From contig NZ_JAAMFM010000001.1 in assembly GCF_013376105.1 (NCBI RefSeq), positions 186,001 through 250,000 on the forward strand: a stretch of 64,000 nucleotides of DNA, written 5' to 3'. The notes beneath the pieces are model-generated. The model was not told the DNA's origin. It was given only the letters and a program-made list of their open reading frames with translations, and searched no databases. How positions within the stretch are numbered: position 1 is the stretch's first letter; every line of letters starts with the position of its first letter. The DNA comes from Arthrobacter wenxiniae. Its GTDB lineage: Bacteria; Actinomycetota; Actinomycetes; Actinomycetales; Micrococcaceae. The position numbers and the translations under genes were made by a program. This document shows positions 38,183 through 46,501 of this stretch, one piece after another.

Positions 38183-39385
38183 CTATATTTCCACCGGGGC
38201 TGCGCCAAAGTCGTTGATCGGCAGGCGCTCGCCCCCGCGGAGGGCGGACTCGTGGGCGACGATGCCGGGCAGCGTGAAGCGGGCGGCCACCCAGGCGTTG
38301 ACCGGCGGCAGCGTGCCGTTCTTCACTGCGCTGACAAAGTCGTCCGCCAGGAAGTGGTGGCTGCCTTCGTGGCCGTTGGGTGCGCCCGCGTATTCGCCGG
38401 GCAACCGTGCCACATCGTGCACCGGGGCATGGCCGGACATGAACGCGTCCCTCAGGGCGGGGGCAACATGGGCCAGCGACTCGTCGTCGGCGGACATGGT
38501 GGCGTGCGTGGCCAGCTCGGCGGAAATGTCCGTGACGGATTCCTTGTCCTGCCAGACGCTGACTTCGGCCAGCTGCTCCAGGCTCGCCTCCGTGCCGAAG
38601 TAGCGGAAGCGGGATTCGCGGATGTGGGAAGGGTAGCCCACGCGCCGCATCTCGTTGATCCGCATGGCGCCGCCGTCGTTGAGTTCAAACAGGGCCGTGG
38701 CGTTGGAGAAGTCGTTGTCGAACTGGCTGACGTCCTTGTCGAAGACGCCGTCGCCGCGCTGGTCCTTCACGCCGATGCAGCTGACGCTGACGGCATGCGC
38801 GTCGAGGGCGCCCAGGACCCCGCCCACCGAGTGCGTGGGGTAGAGCATGGGAGGGTAGCTTGCCGTGCTCTTCCACTGCTCGCCGCCGCTGTACTGGTAC
38901 GCCTCGTAAAACCCGAGGTCCATGTCATGGACATAGTCGCCCTCGGCGTAGAAGACCCGGCCGAACGCGCCCGCGGCATGCTTGTCGCGGGCGTAGACGG
39001 TGGCGGGGTTGTAAAAGCTGGTTTCCCCCATCATGTAGGTCAGCCCGGTCTGGCGAACGGCGTCAATGATGTGCGCTATCTCTTCCTCCGAGACGGCCAT
39101 GGGCACGGCGGAATAGACGTGCTTGCCCGCCCTGAGGGCCTGGACGACGAGCGGCCCGTGCGTCCAGCGCTGGGTGAAGATGGCCACGGCGTCGACGTCG
39201 GAGGCCAGCATGGCGTCAAAGTCCGCCACCGTGCCGGCCAGGGACAGGCGTTCATTCAGTTCGGCGGCACGTTCCGGCAGGACATCCGTGACGGTGACGG
39301 CCGAGACGTCCGGGTGGAGCTTGAAAAGCTTGGCGAACTGGCCGGCAAACTGGCCCGCGCCGACGATGCCGATGGTGACTGACAT
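38183..39385 (-). CDS. Gfo/Idh/MocA-family oxidoreductase
   Basis: A 400-residue NAD(P)-dependent sugar oxidoreductase. The Rossmann motif GIVGAGQFAGQFAKLF is at the N-terminus; the conserved GKHVYSAVPMA stands where EKP is usual, so the catalytic Lys of the EKP motif is absent. The substrate-binding domain includes VGGVLGALDAHAVSVSC. The atypical EKP region suggests a variant activity, as in glycosidase-like or non-dehydrogenase members. ATG 39385 has GAAGGGA 6 nt upstream; a Met seven codons earlier would include that site. It is divergent from the ABC operon and co-oriented with the LacI gene. Confidence 0.85.
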   Translation of the reverse strand: MSVTIGIVGAGQFAGQFAKLFKLHPDVSAVTVTDVLPERAAELNERLSLAGTVADFDAMLASDVDAVAIFTQRWTHGPLVVQALRAGKHVYSAVPMAVSEEEIAHIIDAVRQTGLTYMMGETSFYNPATVYARDKHAAGAFGRVFYAEGDYVHDMDLGFYEAYQYSGGEQWKSTASYPPMLYPTHSVGGVLGALDAHAVSVSCIGVKDQRGDGVFDKDVSQFDNDFSNATALFELNDGGAMRINEMRRVGYPSHIRESRFRYFGTEASLEQLAEVSVWQDKESVTDISAELATHATMSADDESLAHVAPALRDAFMSGHAPVHDVARLPGEYAGAPNGHEGSHHFLADDFVSAVKNGTLPPVNAWVAARFTLPGIVAHESALRGGERLPINDFGAAPVEI

Positions 39386-39431
39386 GGGGATCCCTTCAGG
39401 TGACATGGAACACTGGTCAATGAATACTCAC

Positions 39432-39527
39432 ACACGAATCTACTCGTGTCAACGGGTCGTCATCTGACAATCCGTTTGTCCCTGCAATCTTCAGAACTGA
39501 TCCTTGCGCTCCAAAAGTTACTCGTGT
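39432..39527. promoter_or_regulatory. Two predicted LacI-type operators in the divergent promoter region
   Basis: The 9-mer TACTCGTGT occurs at 39441-39449 and 39519-39527, 78 bp apart. The first copy is part of an inverted repeat ACACGA-N6-TCGTGT (39432-39449) and overlaps TTGACA (39453-39448) of a possible minus-strand promoter. The second lies between the -35 and -10 of the predicted ABC promoter. A central CG is typical for LacI operators. The regulator at 37149 is the obvious candidate. Confidence 0.6.
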
Positions 39528-39559
39528 AGATTCCAGTTCAGCCTGTTACCCAAATCACA
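39504..39559 (+). promoter_or_regulatory. Predicted promoter of ABC operon 1 with downstream CRP-like site
   Basis: TTGCGC (39504-39509) and TAGATT (39527-39532) are 17 bp apart. TGTTACCCAAATCACA (39544-39559) matches TGTGA-N6-TCACA with one mismatch. It starts about five bases after the predicted transcription start, a place where bound CRP/GlxR would block rather than help. Confidence 0.55.
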
Positions 39560-39579
39560 TGCGAACGAGGAGCCTGCCA

Positions 39580-40512
39580 ATGGCCACTACCGAAATCCCG
39601 GCGCGCAGCCAAGCGGCCGCCCCGGCCCGGGCGCCGCGGAAACGCGGCAAGAGCGACCTCGCCACCGCCCTGGTGTTCATCACCCCGGCCGTGGTGGGGT
39701 TCATTGTCTTCTACCTGGTCCCGACCATCCGCGGCCTGTACCTGAGCTTCACCAACTACAACCTTTTTGGATCACCCGTCTGGATCGGCCTCACGAACTA
39801 CATCAAGATCGTCCAGGACAAGTTGTTCTGGAACGCCATGGCCGTCACGGGCGAGTACGTGGTGCTGAACATCGCGTTCCAGACGGTCTTTGCCTTGGGG
39901 CTGGCGCTCCTGATGTACCACGTGGCCAAGTCGACAATCGTGCGCGGCGTCCTGCTGCTGCCCTACCTGGTGGCCAATGTGATCGTCGCGCTCCTGTGGT
40001 TCTGGATGCTGGACTACCAGATCGGCATTGTCAACCAGGTGATCGAGTGGCTGGGGCTGCCCCGCGTCGCCTTCTTCGGCAGCGGGACCTGGGCCATCCC
40101 CACCATTGCCTTCATCAATGTCTGGCGCCACATGGGCTACACGGCGCTGCTGCTCTTCGCCGGCCTGCAGGCCATCCCCCGCAACGTCTATGAAGTGGCC
40201 GCGCTGGACGGGGCGGGCGCGTGGAAGACGTTTTGGAAGATCACCATGCCGCTGCTGCGCCCGGTCATGGTCCTGGTGCTGGTGGTGACCGTCATCGGTT
40301 CCTTCCAAATATTTGACACGGTTGCCGTCACGACCAATGGAGGGCCCGTCAACGCCTCCCGCGTCATCCAGCTTTACATCTACCAGAAGGCCTTCACCGA
40401 GCAGGACTTCGGCTACGCGTCGGCCCTTTCGGTCATCCTTTTCGCGATCCTCGGGGTCGTGGCATTCCTGCAGATGAAATTCCTGCGCGGCAATGAATCC
40501 GAACTGGGATAG
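39580..40512 (+). CDS. Sugar ABC transporter permease (MalF type), operon 1
   Basis: A 310-residue membrane protein with about six helices. The ABC-permease EAA-type loop is VYEVAALDGAGAWKTFWKIT (about 205-224), which contacts the ATPase. It belongs to the carbohydrate uptake 1 (CUT1) family. ATG 39580 has CGAGGAG 7 nt upstream, which decides the start over an ATG at 39559. It is followed by a second permease (9 bp gap) and the binding protein gene. No ATPase gene lies nearby, so the transporter must borrow a shared MsiK-type ATPase encoded elsewhere. Confidence 0.9.
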   Translation: MATTEIPARSQAAAPARAPRKRGKSDLATALVFITPAVVGFIVFYLVPTIRGLYLSFTNYNLFGSPVWIGLTNYIKIVQDKLFWNAMAVTGEYVVLNIAFQTVFALGLALLMYHVAKSTIVRGVLLLPYLVANVIVALLWFWMLDYQIGIVNQVIEWLGLPRVAFFGSGTWAIPTIAFINVWRHMGYTALLLFAGLQAIPRNVYEVAALDGAGAWKTFWKITMPLLRPVMVLVLVVTVIGSFQIFDTVAVTTNGGPVNASRVIQLYIYQKAFTEQDFGYASALSVILFAILGVVAFLQMKFLRGNESELG

Positions 40513-40521
40513 GAACACACC

Positions 40522-41487
40522 ATGACAACCACACAACGACTCGACGCCGCGCCGGCCGGCGCCGCCAACGGGGGCACCCGCCGTCGTCCATCCACCGACA
40601 GGCGCCCCAGGCGCCCCGTGGGCTGGGGGCGGATCGGCGCCTGGGCGGTCCTGGCGCTCGCCATCCTGGTGACGGTGGTCCCGTTCCTCTGGATGATCCG
40701 CACAGCCCTCTCCAGCAACCATTCGCTGGCGGCCAACTCCGCAAGCCTGCTGCCGGCGGACTTCAGCTGGGGCGCGTTCAAGCGGGTCTTCGGCATGCAG
40801 AGCCCCGAGGAGGCGCTGGCCCAGGGCGGCTCGGGCGCGGCCATCAACTTCTGGCTGTACCTGCGCAATTCCTTCATTGTCTCCACCATGGTCACGGTGG
40901 CCCAGGTGTTCTTCAGCGCGCTTGCGGCCTACGCCTTTGCCAGGCTGCAGTGGCCGGGCCGGGACAAGGTGTTCTCGTTGTTCCTGGCCACCCTGCTGGT
41001 GCCGCCAATCTTCACCGCCCTGCCCAATTTCCTGCTGATCAAGAACCTGGGCCTGCTCAACACCTTCCTCGGCATCGCGCTGCCCACCATGCTCATGACC
41101 CCGTTTGCCATCTTCTTTCTGCGGCAGTTCTTCCTCGGCATGTCGCGGGAGATGGAGGAAGCGGCAAAGTTGGACGGCGCCAGCCACCTGCGCATCTTCT
41201 TCCAGATCGTGGCCCCGAACGCCGTGGGCCCCATCGCCACGCTGTCCCTGCTGACCTTCATCGCGGCCTGGAACGACTACTTCTGGCCCCTGCTGGTGGG
41301 CCAGGAGGACAAGGTGCGGGTCCTGACTGTCGGGCTGAGCGTCTTCAAGTCCCAGTCGCCCCAGGGCGCGCCGGACTGGAGCGGGCTCATGGCAGCCACG
41401 CTCGTCGCCGCCCTGCCCATCCTGATCCTGTTCCTCGCCTTCGGCAAGAAGGTTGTCAACTCCATCGGATTTTCCGGCATCAAATAA
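40522..41487 (+). CDS. Sugar ABC transporter permease (MalG type), operon 1
   Basis: A 321-residue CUT1 permease. After a Thr/Arg-rich start come about six membrane segments (WAVLALAILVTVVPFLWMI first). The EAA loop is MEEAAKLDGASHLRIFFQIV. The region between helices 1 and 2 is longer than usual (FGMQSPEEALAQGGSGAA). It pairs with the preceding permease to form the channel. The binding protein gene follows after ~30 bp in the same operon. Confidence 0.9.
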   Translation: MTTTQRLDAAPAGAANGGTRRRPSTDRRPRRPVGWGRIGAWAVLALAILVTVVPFLWMIRTALSSNHSLAANSASLLPADFSWGAFKRVFGMQSPEEALAQGGSGAAINFWLYLRNSFIVSTMVTVAQVFFSALAAYAFARLQWPGRDKVFSLFLATLLVPPIFTALPNFLLIKNLGLLNTFLGIALPTMLMTPFAIFFLRQFFLGMSREMEEAAKLDGASHLRIFFQIVAPNAVGPIATLSLLTFIAAWNDYFWPLLVGQEDKVRVLTVGLSVFKSQSPQGAPDWSGLMAATLVAALPILILFLAFGKKVVNSIGFSGIK

Positions 41488-41516
41488 CCCCCGCCCCGCC
41501 CCACGAAAGGCACACC

Positions 41517-42854
41517 ATGAAAAAACCCCTCGCCACCGCCGCCGCCCTGGCCGCCGTTGCCCTGTCCCTGTCCGCCTGCGGAGGCGGCACGCCGGCCTCC
41601 TCCGCCGGCGAGATCAACTACTGGCTGTGGGACGCCAACCAGCTGCCCGCCTACCAGCAGTGCGCCACGGACTTCCACGCCGCCAACCCGGAGCTGACGG
41701 TCAAGATCACCCAGCGCGGCTGGGACGACTACTGGTCCACCCTGACCAATTCGTTCGTCGCCGGCACGGCCCCGGACGTCTTCACCGACCACCTCTCGAA
41801 GTTCCCGGACTTCGTGGCCAGGCACCAGCTCCTGCCACTGGACGACGCCGTCAAAAACGACAAAATCGATACCAAGCAGTTCATCCCCGGACTGGCCGAC
41901 CTGTGGGTGGGGCAGGACGGCAAGCGCTACGGCCTGCCCAAGGACTGGGACACCGTGGGCTTGTTCTACAACAAGTCAATGACCAAGGCCGCGGGCCTCT
42001 CCGATGCGCACATGGCCCAGCTCAGCTGGAACCCGGACGACGGCGGCACGTACGAAAAGGCCATCGCCCACCTCACTGTGGACAAGAACGGCAAGCGCGG
42101 CGACGAGGCCGGCTTCGACAAAACCAAGGTGGCCGTTTACGGACTGGGCCTGGCGGGCAGCGGCTCGGGCCAGGGGCAGACCGAGTGGAGCTTCCTCACC
42201 GGCACCACCGGCTGGACCCACACGGACAAGAACCCCTGGGGCTCCAAGTACAACTACGACGACCCCAAGTTCCAGAAAACCATCGCCTGGTGGGCATCGC
42301 TGGCCGACAAGGGCTACATGCCGAGGCTGGAAACCACCGTGGGCGCCTCCGTTGCCGACACCTTTGGCGCAGGAAAGGCCGCCATCAACACCAATGGCGA
42401 CTGGATGATCGGGCAGTATTCCGGCTACAAGGGCGTCCAGGTGGGCATCGCACCAACGCCCACCGGCGTGGACGGCAAGCGGTCCAGCATGTTCAACGGC
42501 CTGGCGGATTCCATCTCCGCAGCCACGAAGAACCCGGCCGGGGCCACCAAGTGGGTCGAATACCTTGCTTCGCCGCAGTGCCAGGACGTTGTGGCAGGCA
42601 AGGCCGTGGTGTTCCCCGCCATCAAGTCCTCCTCGGAACTCGCCGCCAAGGCCTTCGCGGCCAAGGGCACCGACGTCAGCGCATTCACCCAGCAGGTCAA
42701 GGACGGGACCACCTTCCTGTTCCCGATCACCGACAACGCGGCGAAAATCGATGCCATCATGAAGCCGGCCATGGACGCCGTCGTCTCGGGCAAGGCCCCG
42801 GCCAGCTCGCTGACGGACGCAAACAGCCAGGTGAACGCATTGTTTGCGAAATAA
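41517..42854 (+). CDS. Sugar ABC transporter substrate-binding lipoprotein, operon 1
   Basis: A 445-residue solute-binding protein (CUT1, SBP_bac_1 fold). The Sec signal peptide MKKPLATAAALAAVALSLSA ends in the lipobox LSAC, so Cys21 should be lipidated and the protein anchored outside the membrane. Mature features include NPDDGGTYEKAI and FNGLADSISAATKNP. The ligand is unknown; the control by a LacI regulator next to a sugar oxidoreductase suggests a sugar derivative. A GC-rich hairpin (42881-42932) marks the operon end. Confidence 0.9.
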   Translation: MKKPLATAAALAAVALSLSACGGGTPASSAGEINYWLWDANQLPAYQQCATDFHAANPELTVKITQRGWDDYWSTLTNSFVAGTAPDVFTDHLSKFPDFVARHQLLPLDDAVKNDKIDTKQFIPGLADLWVGQDGKRYGLPKDWDTVGLFYNKSMTKAAGLSDAHMAQLSWNPDDGGTYEKAIAHLTVDKNGKRGDEAGFDKTKVAVYGLGLAGSGSGQGQTEWSFLTGTTGWTHTDKNPWGSKYNYDDPKFQKTIAWWASLADKGYMPRLETTVGASVADTFGAGKAAINTNGDWMIGQYSGYKGVQVGIAPTPTGVDGKRSSMFNGLADSISAATKNPAGATKWVEYLASPQCQDVVAGKAVVFPAIKSSSELAAKAFAAKGTDVSAFTQQVKDGTTFLFPITDNAAKIDAIMKPAMDAVVSGKAPASSLTDANSQVNALFAK

Positions 42855-42880
42855 CAGTTCACTAAACACCACCCCCCCCG

Positions 42881-42932
42881 CCGGAACCCCGCGGCCGCCG
42901 CCCGGCCCCGGGAGGCGGCCCCGCGGTTCCGG
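42881..42932 (+). terminator. Hairpin at the end of ABC operon 1
   Basis: CCGGAACC (42881-42888) pairs with GGTTCCGG (42925-42932), with a further CCGCC/GGCGG pairing inside. It lies 27 bp after the binding protein stop. There is no T-run. The remaining gene-free stretch 42933-43119 shows nothing else I can support. Confidence 0.6.
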
Positions 42933-43119
42933 GCCGTCACATTGGCCCGCGGCGCTGTCACGTGCCGTTTCCCGCGTCCCGGCGGGGGTGCCGGCAGGCG
43001 CGGATGTGGCGGCGTGCGCTCCGCGCCACCACACAGGGAAAGCCTTTACCCGCCGCAGAACTTCCACGGCAGCTTCACGCCGCGCCTCAATCGTGATCGA
43101 AAATTTTTCTTTTTGAGTC

Positions 43120-43170
43120 TTGACGTTCGTTTTTGACAGTTTATGATTGCTTCATGTGATCCACTTCACA
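43120..43170 (+). promoter_or_regulatory. Predicted promoter of ABC operon 2 with perfect CRP/GlxR palindrome
   Basis: TTGACG (43120-43125) and TATGAT (43142-43147) are 16 bp apart, the best -35/-10 pair in the window. TGTGATCCACTTCACA (43155-43170) is an exact TGTGA-N6-TCACA. It begins at about +1, so bound CRP/GlxR should hinder transcription. TTTTTGA occurs twice 20 bp apart (43110 and 43130) across the -35 region and could be the DeoR operator. Confidence 0.65.
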
Positions 43171-43196
43171 GGCCTGTGTTTTTCAAGGGAGAAATC

Positions 43197-44519
43197 ATGT
43201 CAATCCACGAAGACCGGCCCGCCAACGGAACCTTCCGGCCGGGCCTTGACCGCCGCACACTTTTGAAGACCCTCGGCGTCGGCGCCGTGGGCGTCGCCGG
43301 CATCCCGCTGCTGGCCGCCTGCACGGGCGGCAGCGGCCCGGGCGCCACGCCTTCCGCCTCAACGTCGCTGACCTTCGGGTCCGGCTCCTCCGACGACGTC
43401 CCCAAAGCCGCCTACAAGGCCGTGACCGACGCGTTCACGGCGAAGACCAAGATCAAGGTCACCACCAACGTGGTGCCCCACAACGATTTCCAGAACAAGA
43501 TCTCCACCTACCTCCAGGGCAGCCCGGACGACGCCTTCACCTGGTTCGCCGGGTACCGCATGCAGTACTACGCCGGCAAGGGGCTCCTGGCCCCCATCGA
43601 CGACGTCTGGGCCAAGGTTGGCGCCAACTACTCCGACGCCATGAAGAAGGCCTCCACCGGCCCCGACGGCAAGATGTACTTTGTGCCCAACTACAACTAC
43701 CCCTGGGGCTTCTTCTACCGCAAGAGCGTCTGGGCCGAAAAGGGCTACGCCGTCCCCACCACCTTCGATGCGCTCAAGACCCTGTGCGCCAAGATGAAGT
43801 CCGACGGGCTGATCCCGATTGAATTTGCGGACAAGGACGGCTGGCCGGCCATGGGCACGTTCGACTACATCAACATGCGCCTCAACGGCTACCAGTTCCA
43901 CATGGACCTGACCGCGCACAAGGAGTCCTGGGACCAGAAGAAGGTCAGCGACGTCTTTGACACCTGGAAGGCCCTGCTGCCGTACCAAAACCCGGCCGCC
44001 CTGGGCATGACCTGGCAGGATGCGGCCATCAACATGGGCAGGAAGAAGTCCGGCATGTACCTGCTCGGCTCCTTTGTCACCCAGCAGTACACGGACAAGA
44101 CCATCCTGGACGACATCGACTTCTTCGCGTTCCCCGAAATCGCCATGGAAGGCCAGGACGCCGTGGAGGCCCCCATCGACGGCCTGCTGCTGTCCAAGAA
44201 GGGCGGCAACAACCAGGCCGCCCGGGACTTCCTGGCGTTCATGGGCACCCCGGAAGGACAGGACGCCTACGCGAAGGTGGACCCCTCCAACATCGCCACC
44301 GCCAAGGGCGCGGACACCTCCACGTTCAGCCCGCTCACCAAAAAGTGCGCCGAGACCATCGCCAACGCCAAGAGCATCAGCCAGTTCTTTGACCGCGACG
44401 CCCTGCCGGCCATGGCGAACAACGTCATGATCCCGGCGCTGCAGGGCTTCATCAAGGACGGCACCGTGGACGTCAAGAACCTCGAATCCCAGGCCAAGGC
44501 GCTGTACGCCGCCCAGTGA
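43197..44519 (+). CDS. Sugar ABC transporter substrate-binding lipoprotein, operon 2
   Basis: A 440-residue CUT1 solute-binding protein. The signal has a twin-arginine motif (DRRTLLKTLG) followed by a hydrophobic stretch and the lipobox LLAAC, so export may go through Tat and not Sec, unlike the protein of operon 1. ATG 43197 has AAGGGA upstream. The core carries MYFVPNYNYPWGFFYRKSVW and EAPIDGLLLSKKG. Two permeases, a DeoR regulator and an alpha-galactosidase follow, so alpha-galactosides such as melibiose or raffinose are plausible ligands. Confidence 0.9.
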   Translation: MSIHEDRPANGTFRPGLDRRTLLKTLGVGAVGVAGIPLLAACTGGSGPGATPSASTSLTFGSGSSDDVPKAAYKAVTDAFTAKTKIKVTTNVVPHNDFQNKISTYLQGSPDDAFTWFAGYRMQYYAGKGLLAPIDDVWAKVGANYSDAMKKASTGPDGKMYFVPNYNYPWGFFYRKSVWAEKGYAVPTTFDALKTLCAKMKSDGLIPIEFADKDGWPAMGTFDYINMRLNGYQFHMDLTAHKESWDQKKVSDVFDTWKALLPYQNPAALGMTWQDAAINMGRKKSGMYLLGSFVTQQYTDKTILDDIDFFAFPEIAMEGQDAVEAPIDGLLLSKKGGNNQAARDFLAFMGTPEGQDAYAKVDPSNIATAKGADTSTFSPLTKKCAETIANAKSISQFFDRDALPAMANNVMIPALQGFIKDGTVDVKNLESQAKALYAAQ

Positions 44520-44615
44520 CGCGAGCCGGTGGCGGCGCCCCGCCGCCACCGGACACCCGCTGCAACAAGCAGCCGCCCCACAATGCATCCGCCGCCAGAA
44601 AACGAGTCTTCCACC

Positions 44616-45590
44616 ATGACCACGCCAACCGAGCTTTCCGAACCAGCCGCCCCCGGCTCGCGGGCCGGCCACACTGCAGCAGCGCGCCCGCGCAAGCCGG
44701 GCCGCGTCAGGCGCCTCTCCAAACGGGACAAGGTGGTCCTGGGCATCATGGTGGGCATCCCGACCCTGGTGCAGCTGGCCTTTGTCTGGATTCCCACGCT
44801 GCTGTCCGTCCTCCTGTCCTTCACCCGGTGGAACGGCCTGGCCCTGTCCGACATCCGTGCCGCGGGGCTCGCCAACTACAGCTACGTCTTCACGGACAAC
44901 CCGGCCTTTTGGCCCGCCGTCCAGCACAACATCCTGTGGCTGCTGTTCCTGGCCGTCATCGCCACCCCGCTGGGCCTGCTGCTGGCCGTGCTGCTGGACC
45001 AGCAGATCCGCGGCAGCAAGATCTACCAAAGCATCTTCTTTGTCCCGGTCATGCTGTCCCTGGCCCTCGTGGGCATCATCTGGCAGCTGTTCTACCAAAA
45101 GGACAACGGGCTGCTGAACTTCCTCCTCGGCACGGCCGGCACGCCGCAGGCCGTGGACTGGTTCGGCAACTCCAGCGTCAACATTTGGGCGGCGCTGGTC
45201 GCCGCCACGTGGCGCCATGCCGGCTACGTCATGATCCTCTACCTGGCCGGGCTGAAGGGCGTGGACGCCTCCCTGAAGGAGGCAGCCTCCCTGGACGGGG
45301 CCAATGCCACGCAGACGTTCTTCCGGATCGTCTTTCCCGCCATGGCCCCCATCAACATCGTCATCGTGGTGATCACCATCATCGAGTCCCTGAGGGCGTT
45401 TGACGTCGTCTGGGTCATCAACAAGGGCACCAACGGCCTGGAACTCATCAGCGCCCTGGTCATCACCTACCTGATCGGCGAGGGGCAGTCCATCGGCATC
45501 GGCTCGGCCTTCGCCGTCATCCTGCTCGTCATCTCCCTGGTGCCGATCACCATCTACCTGTCCCGCACCTTCCGGAAGGAGAAGTTCTGA
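44616..45590 (+). CDS. Sugar ABC transporter permease (MalF type), operon 2
   Basis: A 324-residue CUT1 permease with about six membrane helices (VGIPTLVQLAFVWIPTLLSV first). The EAA loop is ASLKEAASLDGANATQTFFR. ATG 44616 is used; a frame opening upstream at 44529 encodes only unconserved sequence. Its TGA shares one base with the ATG of the next permease, so translation is coupled. As in operon 1 no ATPase is encoded. Confidence 0.9.
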   Translation: MTTPTELSEPAAPGSRAGHTAAARPRKPGRVRRLSKRDKVVLGIMVGIPTLVQLAFVWIPTLLSVLLSFTRWNGLALSDIRAAGLANYSYVFTDNPAFWPAVQHNILWLLFLAVIATPLGLLLAVLLDQQIRGSKIYQSIFFVPVMLSLALVGIIWQLFYQKDNGLLNFLLGTAGTPQAVDWFGNSSVNIWAALVAATWRHAGYVMILYLAGLKGVDASLKEAASLDGANATQTFFRIVFPAMAPINIVIVVITIIESLRAFDVVWVINKGTNGLELISALVITYLIGEGQSIGIGSAFAVILLVISLVPITIYLSRTFRKEKF

Positions 45591-46501
45591 TGTCTGCTTC
45601 CACCACCGCCCGCCGGGCCCGGCCCGCCAAGACCGGCGCAGGCCACGGCCGCAGCCGCCCGCACTACGGCACCCACATCTTCCTGACGGTGATGGCCGTC
45701 ATGTGGATGATCCCCCTGGGCTGGGCCCTCTTCACGGCCCTGCGCCCCAAGGCGGACACGGACAAGTACGGCTACTTCAGCCTGGGCGGCGCGTTCAACT
45801 TCGACAACTTTGCGCAGGCCTGGACCCAGGGCGGCTTCCCGCGCTACTTCATGAACTCGCTCATCATCACCGTCCCCACCATCATTCTGGTGCTCTTGTG
45901 CAGTTCCATGATGGCCTTCGCCGTCAGCCGCGTGAACTGGAAGTTCAACATCACCTTGCTGATCATGTTCACGGCCGGAAACCTGCTCCCGCCCCAGGTC
46001 CTGGCCACGCCGCTGTTTGAGATGTTCAAGCTCATCCAGCTGCCGTACTGGTTCAGCGATTCCGGCAGCCTGCTCAACACCTACATCTCGGTCATCATTG
46101 CCAACACCGCGTTCCAGATCGGCTTCTGCACCTTTGTGCTCTCCAACTACATGAAGGCGCTGTCCGCGGACCTGACGGAGGCCGCCCTGGTGGACGGGGC
46201 CGGAATCTGGCGCCAGTACGTCTCCATCATCATGCCGCTGTGCAGGCCGGCCATCGCCGCCCTGGCCACGCTGGAGCTGATCTTCATCTACAACGACTAC
46301 TTCTGGCCGCTGCTCTTCATCCAAAGCGGCGACCGGCTGCCTGTCACCACGGCCATCAACAACCTGCAGGGGACGTTCCTGTCCAACTACAACCTCCTCG
46401 CCGCCGGGGCGACCATCACGGTCATTCCCACCCTGGTCATCTACCTGGCGCTGCAGCGCCAGTTCGTGGCGGGCCTGACACTGGGCTCCAGCAAGGGGTG
46501 A
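45590..46501 (+). CDS. Sugar ABC transporter permease (MalG type), operon 2
   Basis: A 303-residue CUT1 permease. The EAA loop is LTEAALVDGAGIWRQYVSII and the first helix is IFLTVMAVMWMIPLGWALF. It starts with a coupled TGATG junction and ends at a GTGA junction with the DeoR gene. It forms the second half of the transport channel with the previous gene product. Confidence 0.9.
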   Translation: MSASTTARRARPAKTGAGHGRSRPHYGTHIFLTVMAVMWMIPLGWALFTALRPKADTDKYGYFSLGGAFNFDNFAQAWTQGGFPRYFMNSLIITVPTIILVLLCSSMMAFAVSRVNWKFNITLLIMFTAGNLLPPQVLATPLFEMFKLIQLPYWFSDSGSLLNTYISVIIANTAFQIGFCTFVLSNYMKALSADLTEAALVDGAGIWRQYVSIIMPLCRPAIAALATLELIFIYNDYFWPLLFIQSGDRLPVTTAINNLQGTFLSNYNLLAAGATITVIPTLVIYLALQRQFVAGLTLGSSKG

